Shown here: in pieces, positions 5,259-11,499 of the stretch
Position numbering within the stretch: position 1 is the first letter of the stretch
Layout: the number at the start of each line of letters is the position of its first letter
Assembly (NCBI GenBank): GCA_964365905.1
Contig: CAYIRQ010000029.1
Location: forward strand, 1 to 12,993
Origin: CAYIRQ01 sp964365905
GTDB lineage: Bacteria > Patescibacteriota > Gracilibacteria > Peribacterales > Peribacteraceae
Length of the DNA stretch: 12,993 bases
Reading direction: 5' to 3'
Made by a program: the position numbers and the translations under genes
The notes under the pieces: model-generated
Seen by the model: the letters and a program-made list of their open reading frames with translations, nothing else
Database searches by the model: none
What the model was told of the DNA's origin: nothing

Positions 5259-7865
5259 ATGCATCCATTCGACCGATTCACCCCAAACGCCAAGCTTGCG
5301 CTTCAGATTGCGGAGCAGGAGGCGAAGAATATGAAATCAAGTTACATCGGAACGGAGCATTTGCTCCTTGGAGTTCTCAGTATTCCGAAGTCACTCGGCT
5401 TCTCCATTCTCACAGGAGCGGGTGTGACGCAGGAAAACATCCGGATTCTCCTCCGGGCGAGTAAGAACACGGAAATTGAAGGCAAACAGAAGAAACATGG
5501 GCTCTCGCTCTATCTCCACAACGTCATTGAGCAGAGCGTGATCACGGCCCATAAGTTCCGTCATGCAAACGTGGGAACGGAGCACCTCCTCTATGCCCTC
5601 GTTTCCGGAGAGAAGAACGCGGCGATGCTGCTCCTCGAAAGCATGCAGGTGGAGCCCTCGGATCTCAAGATGCATATCGAAGAGATGTTTGGGCAAATCA
5701 ATCAGTTTAAGGCTCAGAACAGAAACCTCGAATACTCCCTCGAAAACTTTTTCCAGGGTCTGCAGGGAGCACTTGCAGGCATGCAGGGAGGGATGAACGT
5801 GGAGCCGGAAGGGCTGCGGCAGAAGCGCGCGCAGGGGAAGAGCAAGACCCCCGTGCTCGATTACTTCACGACCGATCTCATCACGAAGGCGAAGAAGGGG
5901 GAGATGGATCCGATCATCGGACGCGACACGGAAATCGAGCGCGTCATTCACATTCTGAATCGGAAAACGAAGAACAATCCTGTGCTCATCGGAGAGCCCG
6001 GCGTCGGGAAGACGGCGATTGTCGAAGGCCTCGCGCAGCGCATTGTGCAGGAGCGCGTGCCCGCCGCACTCCTCACGAAGCGCGTGCTCGTGCTCAATCT
6101 CGGCTCGATCATCGCAGGGACGAAATACCGTGGAGAATTCGAGCAGCGTTTCGACGATATCATCAAGGAAGCGAGCGAATCCGAGAATGACATCATTCTC
6201 TTCATCGATGAACTGCACACAATCGTGGGAGCAGGTTCTGCGGAGGGCTCCCTCGATGCCGCAAATATCCTGAAGCCTGCGCTCAGTCGCGGCTCATTGC
6301 AAGTTATTGGTGCGGCGACGACCGATGAATACCGAAAGTCCGTCGAGAAAGACCGTGCACTCGAGCGGAGATTCCAGTCGATTCTTGTGGATGAGCCGAG
6401 TATGGAGGACAGCATCGCGATCCTCCAGGGACTCAAGAAGTCGTACGAAGAGTTCCACCACCTCACGATTGCGGATGACGCAATCACGTCTGCGGTGATG
6501 CTGAGCAAGCGATACCTCACGGAGCGTTACCTTCCCGATAAAGCGATTGACCTCATTGATGAAGCGGCTGCGTGGAGAGGGCTCTCCTCGAGCGCGCATC
6601 CGGAGAAGCTGAATCAGCTCAAGGCCGAGCTTGAGAAAATCGAGCAGGCAAAGATAGCGGCCGTGAAGGACCAGAAGTACCACAAGGCTCTGGAACTCCG
6701 GCAGCAGGAGGAGGAGGCGCAGCGCGCCATGCAGAGTATGCGTAATAGTGGCGACGGTGATAACCGTTCACCGATTGTGATCACGGAGGATGACATCATG
6801 CAGGTCATCGGCAAGATGACAGGGATTCCGGTGACCAAGCTCATGAAATCCGAGACGAAGCGCCTGCAGTCTCTCGAATCGGTTCTGCGTCGCAAAGTGG
6901 TCGGTCAGGATGAAGCGATCGCGCAGGTTGCTCGCGCGATTCGTCGAAGCCGCGTTGGCATTAGCGACGCAAAGCGTCCGATCGGTACGTTCCTCTTCCT
7001 TGGGCCGACGGGAGTGGGAAAGACCGAGCTCGTGAAGCAGATTGCGCTCGAAGTCTTCAACCGCGAGGATGCCTTGATCAAGATCGATATGTCGGAGTTC
7101 ATGGAGCGGCACAACGTTTCCCGTCTCACGGGAACGACGGCGGGTTATGTCGGATACGAAGAGGGGGGACAGCTCACGGAGGCCGTTCGCAGAAAGCCGT
7201 ATTCCGTTGTTCTCTTCGATGAAATCGAGAAGGCGCACCCGGAGTTCTTCAATATTCTCCTGCAGGTGATGGAGGACGGCGTCCTCACGGACGGCAAAGG
7301 AAAGCGGGTCGACTTTACGAACACGATCATCGTGATGACGAGCAATATCGGCGCGGAGAAGCTCACGAAGCAAGCGGCGAAGATCGGCTTCAAGCTCGAA
7401 GACGAGTCGAAACGTGAGGAAAGCGAATACGAGGAGAAACGCAAGGAAGTTCTCAAAGAACTCAAGGAGCACTTCCGACCGGAATTCCTGAACCGCCTCG
7501 ACCACATCATGGTGTTCAATGCTCTCAATCAGAAGCACATTTGCAAGATCGTGGAATTACACCTCGAAAAGCTCGCTGCGCGTCTCAAGGAGCAGGGGTA
7601 CCGCCTCGAGGTGGGGAGCAAAGTGACGAATGAGCTCGCGCGACTGGGATTCGATCCGGAGTACGGCGCGCGCCCCGTCCGTCGCGTTGTGCAGGAGAAG
7701 ATCGAGGATGGTATTGCCGAGGCCATCCTGCAGGGAGTCTTCGCTAAGGGCGATGCGATCGCGACAATTCTGCGTGCCGAGGGCAAGTTCGAATTCCTGC
7801 CTCTCACAAAAGTGAAGAAAGGAACGGAAAAGGCGCAGGAGAAGGAGGGAGCGCTTGCCGCATAA
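5259..7865 (+). CDS. clpC: ClpC, AAA+ unfoldase of the ClpCP protease
   Basis: ClpC unfolds substrates and feeds them to ClpP. 868 residues, a normal length. In order: two Clp N-repeats (about 1-145, MHPFDRFTPNAKLAL with GTEHLLLGVL and GTEHLLYALV); AAA+ module one with Walker A GEPGVGKT (245-252) and Walker B IILFIDELHT; a middle region with a UVR-like motif (about 457-490, DQKYHKALELRQQE), which marks ClpC rather than ClpB; AAA+ module two with Walker A GPTGVGKT (582-589) and Walker B SVVLFDEIEKAHPEF; the ClpP-docking loop IGF (709-711); and the D2 small domain with PEYGARPVRR. The start is the ATG at 5259, where family similarity begins; 21 extra in-frame codons upstream come from a dispersed repeat. 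It is controlled by CIRCE. No clpP or mcsAB is nearby. It ends 11 bp from the convergent ruvX. Confidence 0.97.
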   Translation: MHPFDRFTPNAKLALQIAEQEAKNMKSSYIGTEHLLLGVLSIPKSLGFSILTGAGVTQENIRILLRASKNTEIEGKQKKHGLSLYLHNVIEQSVITAHKFRHANVGTEHLLYALVSGEKNAAMLLLESMQVEPSDLKMHIEEMFGQINQFKAQNRNLEYSLENFFQGLQGALAGMQGGMNVEPEGLRQKRAQGKSKTPVLDYFTTDLITKAKKGEMDPIIGRDTEIERVIHILNRKTKNNPVLIGEPGVGKTAIVEGLAQRIVQERVPAALLTKRVLVLNLGSIIAGTKYRGEFEQRFDDIIKEASESENDIILFIDELHTIVGAGSAEGSLDAANILKPALSRGSLQVIGAATTDEYRKSVEKDRALERRFQSILVDEPSMEDSIAILQGLKKSYEEFHHLTIADDAITSAVMLSKRYLTERYLPDKAIDLIDEAAAWRGLSSSAHPEKLNQLKAELEKIEQAKIAAVKDQKYHKALELRQQEEEAQRAMQSMRNSGDGDNRSPIVITEDDIMQVIGKMTGIPVTKLMKSETKRLQSLESVLRRKVVGQDEAIAQVARAIRRSRVGISDAKRPIGTFLFLGPTGVGKTELVKQIALEVFNREDALIKIDMSEFMERHNVSRLTGTTAGYVGYEEGGQLTEAVRRKPYSVVLFDEIEKAHPEFFNILLQVMEDGVLTDGKGKRVDFTNTIIVMTSNIGAEKLTKQAAKIGFKLEDESKREESEYEEKRKEVLKELKEHFRPEFLNRLDHIMVFNALNQKHICKIVELHLEKLAARLKEQGYRLEVGSKVTNELARLGFDPEYGARPVRRVVQEKIEDGIAEAILQGVFAKGDAIATILRAEGKFEFLPLTKVKKGTEKAQEKEGALAA

Positions 7866-7876
7866 AGTACGTTCGT

Positions 7877-8290
7877 TTAATCAGCGTGCTCCTCCGTGGG
7901 CGCGCTGGACAATCGCTGTCTCTCCAAGAATACCTGTAACAAAGTCACCGCCGCTTGCGCGTGGGAATCACCGCCCGCAACCTTGTTCGCTTCCTTCGTC
8001 GTCCACCGCTCATCGACGAAGTGGAGCTCGCACCACGGGCAGTGTTCGCAGAGTTTGCGTGCGATGTCACGTATCTTCTTTGCCTGGCCTCCCTCGGAGC
8101 CATCGGAGCGGTAGGGGAGTCCGATGACGAAGCCGTCCACGGTTCGTTCGGACGCAATGATCGCAGCTTCGTTCACGAGCTCCTCTTCTGAGGAATGATG
8201 GATCGTCTCGAGAGGCATCGGCACTCCGAGCGCATCTGCAAATGCAACACCCGTGTGGCGATCGCCGATATCGAGAGTGAGGAAACGCAT
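7877..8290 (-). CDS. ruvX: RuvX/YqgF, putative pre-16S rRNA nuclease (Holliday junction resolvase-like)
   Basis: YqgF proteins have an RNase H-like fold and help process the 5' end of 16S rRNA; some also cut branched DNA. 137 residues, a normal length. Motifs: FLTLDIGDRHTGVAFAD with catalytic D7; FVIGLPYRSDGSEGGQA (54-70); FVDERWTTKEA (91-101) with D93 and E94; and GGDSHAQAAVTLLQ with D108. It starts at the ATG at 8290, 72 bp after rpsT on the same strand, with a heptamer repeat in the gap; a CATAAT inside the repeat (8303-8298) lies 7 bases before the ATG and could give a leaderless transcript. It converges with clpC (11-bp gap) with no terminator visible. Pairing with the S20 gene fits a role in small-subunit assembly. 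Confidence 0.94.
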   Translation of the reverse strand: MRFLTLDIGDRHTGVAFADALGVPMPLETIHHSSEEELVNEAAIIASERTVDGFVIGLPYRSDGSEGGQAKKIRDIARKLCEHCPWCELHFVDERWTTKEANKVAGGDSHAQAAVTLLQVFLERQRLSSAPTEEHAD

Positions 8291-8298
8291 GAATAGAA

Positions 8299-8376
8299 TT
8301 ATGAATTAGGAATTATGAATTAAGAACACTGTTCCTGACCTGCCATTCCTAATTCTTAATTCTTACTTCTTAATTC
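8299..8376. repeat. Inverted pair of heptamer arrays, TTANGAA family, between ruvX and rpsT
   Basis: Left array 8299-8326: TTATGAA, TTAGGAA, TTATGAA, TTAAGAA. Right array 8346-8376, in reverse: TTCCTAA, TTCTTAA, TTCTTAC, TTCTTAA, TTC. They are separated by 19 bases, so the region could fold into a long AT-rich hairpin. The right array covers the last codons and the stop (TAA, complement at 8363-8365) of rpsT; the left one may supply the -10 box of ruvX. Confidence 0.9.
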
Positions 8377-8629
8377 CCGCCACTGCGCGACTCATGAGCG
8401 ACTTCTTCCTTGCCCCATTCTTCCAGTGAATGATGTACTTCTTCGCTGCCATGTCGACGGCTTTGAATGCCTGCGGGAGCAGCTTCGCCGCTTCCTCTTT
8501 CTTTCCCTGCTTCGCAAACTGGAGCACATTCTTCACCATAGTCTTCATGTGGGATTTGACGGGCAATAGGCGCTCATGGCGCTTTCGGCTCTGACGCATG
8601 CGTTTGATGGCGGATTTGATGAGGGGCAT
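8363..8629 (-). CDS. rpsT: Small-subunit ribosomal protein S20
   Basis: S20 binds 16S rRNA early in 30S assembly. 88 residues, typical. The N-terminus MPLIKSAIKRMRQSRKR is the S20 signature, followed by helices with VKSHMKTMVKN, LLPQAFKAVDMAAKKYIIHW and a basic tail with KNGARKKSLMSRAV. It starts at the ATG at 8629, directly after a GC-rich palindromic repeat with no ribosome binding site. The last codons (GIKK and stop) run into a heptamer array. A TAAAAT box 75 bases upstream may be its own promoter. The lipoprotein gene lies 146 bp upstream on the same strand and ruvX 72 bp downstream. Confidence 0.96.
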   Translation of the reverse strand: MPLIKSAIKRMRQSRKRHERLLPVKSHMKTMVKNVLQFAKQGKKEEAAKLLPQAFKAVDMAAKKYIIHWKNGARKKSLMSRAVAGIKK

Positions 8630-8633
8630 TGGC

Positions 8634-8679
8634 GGGGCTGGGGTTAGGGCCCCGAAGGGGCCCCCTTTGGGGGCTGGGG
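8634..8679. repeat. GC-rich palindrome flanked by direct repeats, in the rpsT leader
   Basis: A perfect palindrome GGGCCCC-GAA-GGGGCCC (8647-8663) lies between two direct copies of GGGGCTGGGG (8634-8643 and 8670-8679). The element ends four bases before the rpsT start codon. There is no T-run after the stem on the minus strand, so it is not a classic terminator of the lipoprotein gene, though the stem is strong. Confidence 0.7.
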
Positions 8680-8703
8680 CTGGGAAAAGTGAAGTTCAAG
8701 CGC

Positions 8704-8731
8704 ATTTTAGCCGGAAATTCCAAATTTCAAA
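8704..8731 (-). promoter_or_regulatory. Possible promoter of rpsT, -35 inside a heptamer array
   Basis: On the minus strand TAAAAT (8709-8704) is a good -10 box. TTTGAA (8731-8726) lies 16 bp upstream, or TTGAAA at 15 bp; both fall within the AAATNNC heptamer array. The spacing is a little short, so this is a candidate only. Confidence 0.4.
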
Positions 8732-8742
8732 TATCAAATTGC
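8715..8742 (+). repeat. Heptamer tandem repeat, AAATNNC x4
   Basis: AAATTCC, AAATTTC, AAATATC, AAATTGC in a row in the spacer between the lipoprotein gene and rpsT. This is a fourth heptamer family. The next unit (AAAAAAT) no longer fits. Confidence 0.85.
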
Positions 8743-8775
8743 AAAAAATACTTCAAAAATCAGCAGAATATCTCT

Positions 8776-9285
8776 TTATTTTGTGCTCTTTGCGCTCTCT
8801 GGGTTGTCTCCAGGTTCGTTCCTAAGCATATCTACAATTCCTCTTACAACTTCTACTTGTTCGACCATTGCCTTTGCCAATTGTCTTGTTTTGTCGTTCA
8901 CGCCACTTTCCTCGTCCATTTTTCTTCTACTTTCGTATTCTCCCTTTCCCATACGAAAGAGTGCCCCTTTTGAGCTTTCGAGTGTGACATAGTCACCTTG
9001 ATCATTTACCAAACGCCCCCCTACTGCTGAACGACTCATTAATTCATCATGCTCTGCCACAATAGCATCCAGTGCCGCCGTTTGCTGGTCTAACAATCCT
9101 ATAGTTACTTGTCTAACTTTGCCTGCCATTGCTTCCAATTTTTTACTAGTTGCTTCTTCGCTAGCCGCAGATACTGAACCAACTGTCTCAGGTCCTTTGG
9201 GATGATCCGTGCTGCATCCAGCAAGAGCTGCTGCCAAAGCGGCAGGAATCCCCGTACGCGCGACCCATGAACGTGATCGTTCCAT
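8776..9285 (-). CDS. Putative lipoprotein of unknown function, coupled to priA
   Basis: 169 residues from the ATG at 9285, whose A is also the last base of the priA TGA (TGATG overlap), which implies translational coupling; an in-frame GTG at 9294 is the alternative. The N-terminus is basic (MERSRSWVAR), then a hydrophobic stretch ending in the lipobox LAGC with Cys24, so a type II signal peptide is likely. The mature part is alpha-helical and charged, with a likely coiled-coil character (residues about 40-80 and 120-155) and a short predicted beta segment around DQGDYVTLESSKGALFRMG. I recognise no family. The gene is visibly AT-richer than its neighbours (24 of 60 G+C in the line 8881-8940, against 33 of 60 in clpC at 7021-7080), which suggests different ancestry. 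The C-terminal PESAKSTK is encoded by a 9-bp tandem duplication (TTTGTGCTC, TTTGCGCTC at 8780-8797), another sign of repeat growth. Confidence 0.7.
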   Translation of the reverse strand: MERSRSWVARTGIPAALAAALAGCSTDHPKGPETVGSVSAASEEATSKKLEAMAGKVRQVTIGLLDQQTAALDAIVAEHDELMSRSAVGGRLVNDQGDYVTLESSKGALFRMGKGEYESRRKMDEESGVNDKTRQLAKAMVEQVEVVRGIVDMLRNEPGDNPESAKSTK

Positions 9286-11330
9286 CACAGGCACTCTACC
9301 GGATCCACATCGATCGTTCCATGAAATTCCGGCATTTTTTTGGCTTTGAGAAGCTCCCTCACATTCTTTCCCCGGACTAAAACTTGCCAGTCTCTCCCTC
9401 CCGAGAAGAGCGTGGGGGAGCGTGATATCTGAATTTCGCTGCGTACTTTCAATATATTAACATATTGAAGGCTTTGCTCTTTGGCAGTGGGGCCGGAGAA
9501 AAGAATGCGGACGAGGTTGGTATCGGGAGGATAATGGGCAACCTTCCGTGCTGCGAGCTCCCGCTCGAGGTAGCCACGCACATCGTGGTTCGCGGCGAGC
9601 GCGATTTCCATGGCCTTCGGCCGGAAGGTTTGAATGATGACTTCCCCCGGTTCTTTGCGCCCCGCTCTCCCTGTGAGCTGCGTGAGGAGCTGGAAAATGC
9701 GCTCGCCGGCGCGGAAGTGGGGGAGACTGAGGCCGATATCGGCAAGGAGCACGGCGGCGAGCGTGACGCCCGGAAGATCGAGGCCTTTCACGACGGATTG
9801 CGTTCCGAGGAGAATATCGGCATTCCGCTCGTGCATGCTTCTGAGGAGAAGCCGCATGCTTTCCGGATTTTTCAGAGTATCAGCGTCGGCTCGCAAAATG
9901 CGAGCCTCCGGGAAGAGTTCAGAGAGAAGAGATTCCAGTCGCTGTGTTCCTGCTCCGAGCTCGAAGAGATTTGTGGAGCTGCACTTGGGACACGTTTCTG
10001 GAATGGGGAGAGTTTCACCGGTATGGTGTGAGAGGAGATAGGATTGTTTGTAGGGGCGTGCCTCTGGCGCGCCCTGGGTGCCCCATGGTTCGACTCCGCT
10101 CACCATGACATGGGGCACCCCTACACCCCTACGATGAACAGTATAGGGGAGCTTCGTTTCCGGATCCTCAAAGCGATACCGACATTCCCGACAGAGAAGA
10201 TTCGTCGCAAAGCCCCGGCGATTGAGGAACAGAATGCATTGTTCATGATGTTCGAGACGGAGACGGATGGCCTCGAGAAGAGCAGGAGAGAGGGGATAGT
10301 GCTTCCCAAATTTCACTTCTCCAAGATCAATCACTCTTACGGTAGGCAGCTTCGCATTGCCATAGCGCTCGGGAAGCTCCACAAGCTGATACATGCCTTC
10401 CTTTGCCTTATGCCAGGACTCGAGGGAGGGAGTGGCGCTTCCAAGGACGATCTTGACCTGCTTTCCGAACCCCAACCCGAACCTCAATTGTTCCGCCACC
10501 TTCCCCGCATGGTATCTCGGAGCCTGCTCATTTTTGTACGTCCACTCGTGTTCCTCATCGATGATAATGAGACCGAGGTTCGGGAGAGGGGAGAAGAGCG
10601 CCGAACGGGAACCAATGACGAGACGAATTTCACCTGCGGCACACTTCTTCCACTCATTTCTGCGTTTCGCAAGAGTCAGGCGACTGTGAATGAGAGCAAT
10701 CGCTTGCCGGTGAATCAGTTGCTCAAATCTTCCGATGAAATTTTCCGTAAGCAGAATCTCAGGAAGAAGCAGGATTGCCGATCTTCCCTCACGGATTGCA
10801 TCAGCAATGAGTGCGGCATAGATCTCCGTCTTCCCCGATCCTGTGACGCCGAAGAGAAGCATCGGGCGCTTCTCTCCTTTGATCGCTTTATAAGCTGCGG
10901 TTTGGCGGGGAGTGAGACTGACAGTTGACAGTTGACAATGGACAATGGACAGTTTTTTTTTGTCTCTTTCCGCTTCATCTATTTCATCCTTTCTGTTTTC
11001 AAGGAGTTTTGACCATGGCTTACCTGGCAAAAAAAGCCCAATTGCTTGTCTCAAGCTGCAGCAGTAATACTCCGCGATCCATTTCGCGAGAGCAATCTGT
11101 GATTCGAAGAGCAAAGGAGCAGTGCCGATCACTCCCGCAATCTCCTTCACATCAAAATCCCCCTCGGGTTTCTTTTCAGAAAGATCCACGACGATGCCTT
11201 CCACAAGCTTCTTCCGCAAAGGCACCCTCACAAGGTACCCCAGCAGGTTCTGCGAAGCTTGCGGAGCAGAATACGTAAGCCCATTCCCAATTCCTGCCTG
11301 TTTGCTTGCGACGATGACGGTTGCGTACAC
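9285..11330 (-). CDS. priA: PriA, primosomal helicase, with repeat insert and altered zinc region
   Basis: PriA recognises stalled forks, unwinds the lagging arm and loads the replicative helicase. 681 residues from the GTG at 11330 (VYATVIVAS fits the family start); the frame is open to a TTG at 11369, but the -10 box lies between. In order: the DNA-binding N-terminal domain; a linker with a heptamer-encoded segment SIVHCQLSTV (128-137); the helicase core with Walker A GVTGSGKT (161-168), DEEH (258-261) and GSATPS; the zinc region; GAGTQRLE, GTQSVVKGLDLP and QLTGRAGR. In the zinc region the outer cysteines remain (C380, C383, C447, C450), but the inner four, which normally form a second zinc site, are missing, and a palindromic repeat adds about 25 residues (about 400-428). 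The frame is intact and the helicase motifs are whole. It is divergent from dnaK and overlaps the lipoprotein gene. Confidence 0.94.
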   Translation of the reverse strand: MYATVIVASKQAGIGNGLTYSAPQASQNLLGYLVRVPLRKKLVEGIVVDLSEKKPEGDFDVKEIAGVIGTAPLLFESQIALAKWIAEYYCCSLRQAIGLFLPGKPWSKLLENRKDEIDEAERDKKKLSIVHCQLSTVSLTPRQTAAYKAIKGEKRPMLLFGVTGSGKTEIYAALIADAIREGRSAILLLPEILLTENFIGRFEQLIHRQAIALIHSRLTLAKRRNEWKKCAAGEIRLVIGSRSALFSPLPNLGLIIIDEEHEWTYKNEQAPRYHAGKVAEQLRFGLGFGKQVKIVLGSATPSLESWHKAKEGMYQLVELPERYGNAKLPTVRVIDLGEVKFGKHYPLSPALLEAIRLRLEHHEQCILFLNRRGFATNLLCRECRYRFEDPETKLPYTVHRRGVGVPHVMVSGVEPWGTQGAPEARPYKQSYLLSHHTGETLPIPETCPKCSSTNLFELGAGTQRLESLLSELFPEARILRADADTLKNPESMRLLLRSMHERNADILLGTQSVVKGLDLPGVTLAAVLLADIGLSLPHFRAGERIFQLLTQLTGRAGRKEPGEVIIQTFRPKAMEIALAANHDVRGYLERELAARKVAHYPPDTNLVRILFSGPTAKEQSLQYVNILKVRSEIQISRSPTLFSGGRDWQVLVRGKNVRELLKAKKMPEFHGTIDVDPVECL
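10050..10132. repeat. Large palindromic element inside priA
   Basis: Arms GGGTGCCCCATG (10076-10087) and CATGGGGCACCC (10109-10120) match at all 12 positions around a 21-base loop containing CTCACCATGAC (10099-10109), the complement of the core GTCATGGTGAG. An outer GTAGGGG (10050-10056) matches CCCCTAC (10118-10124). ACCCCTAC then repeats once. It is in frame with priA and corresponds to the insert in the zinc region. Confidence 0.85.
10921..10955 (+). repeat. Heptamer tandem repeat inside priA (ACA(A/G)TKG x5)
   Basis: ACAGTTG, ACAGTTG, ACAATGG, ACAATGG, ACAGTTT. The same family as 2401-2428 but in the opposite orientation. It encodes the PriA linker segment SIVHCQLSTV. Confidence 0.9.
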
Positions 11331-11336
11331 CGGGAA

Positions 11337-11345
11337 ATCATAGCA
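11337..11345 (-). promoter_or_regulatory. Extended -10 promoter of priA, predicts a leaderless mRNA
   Basis: On the minus strand TG-C-TATGAT (hexamer 11342-11337), six bases, then the GTG start at 11330: the same spacing as in grpE. The expected start site is the first base of the GTG. Confidence 0.55.
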
Positions 11346-11362
11346 TCCCGGTCTAAAAAGCT

Positions 11363-11391
11363 TTGACAACGTCCGTTTAGCACTCTAGACT
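11363..11391 (+). promoter_or_regulatory. Sigma70-type promoter of dnaK
   Basis: A perfect TTGACA (11363-11368), a 17-bp spacer and TAGACT (11386-11391). The expected start is near 11398, inside the right half of the CIRCE, giving a leader of about 100 bases. Confidence 0.8.
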
Positions 11392-11403
11392 ATCGAGTGC
11401 CAG
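11377..11403 (+). promoter_or_regulatory. CIRCE operator (HrcA site) of dnaK, two mismatches
   Basis: TTAGCACTC (11377-11385, exact), nine bases, GAGTGCCAG (11395-11403, two mismatches to GAGTGCTAA). The -10 box lies exactly in the nine-base spacer, so HrcA binding would block RNA polymerase directly. Confidence 0.92.
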
Positions 11404-11475
11404 CCTTCGCCCCGCTTGCGCGGGGGCTTCCACCTTCGCTCCTCGAGCTACGGTGGACAAGTCGGCCGGCAAGCT
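11404..11475. repeat. Repeat-like hairpins in the dnaK leader
   Basis: GCCCCGC and GCGGGGGC (about 11409-11427) can pair, followed by CCACC ... GGTGG around a TCGAGC-containing loop (about 11431-11457) and a GCCGGC palindrome. The style (short GC-rich hairpins in a row) resembles the elements elsewhere in the window, but it lacks the GTCAT core, so it may be a different family or a leader structure. The rest of the spacer up to 11499 holds only a weak TAATAC box. Confidence 0.5.
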
Positions 11476-11499
11476 AATACTGTTTTCTTCTCATGGCAT

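Noticed and set aside
5391..6218. Open frame on the minus strand, 275 codons (and another at 6768-7538)
   Set aside because: Antisense shadows of clpC, without recognisable domains.
2401..8742. CRISPR array or satellite
   Set aside because: The repeats have 7-bp units without unique spacers and there is no cas gene.
9448..9469. AT-rich inverted repeat TTCAATAT / ATATTGAA inside priA
   Set aside because: Short arms in coding sequence and no second copy seen; it may be chance.
10044..10928. Open frame on the plus strand, 294 codons
   Set aside because: Antisense to the PriA helicase core, which has complete motifs in the minus frame.
11331..11369. Upstream TTG start giving PriA 13 more residues
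   Set aside because: The added segment covers the extended -10 box and the priA/dnaK promoter region; family similarity begins at the GTG at 11330.
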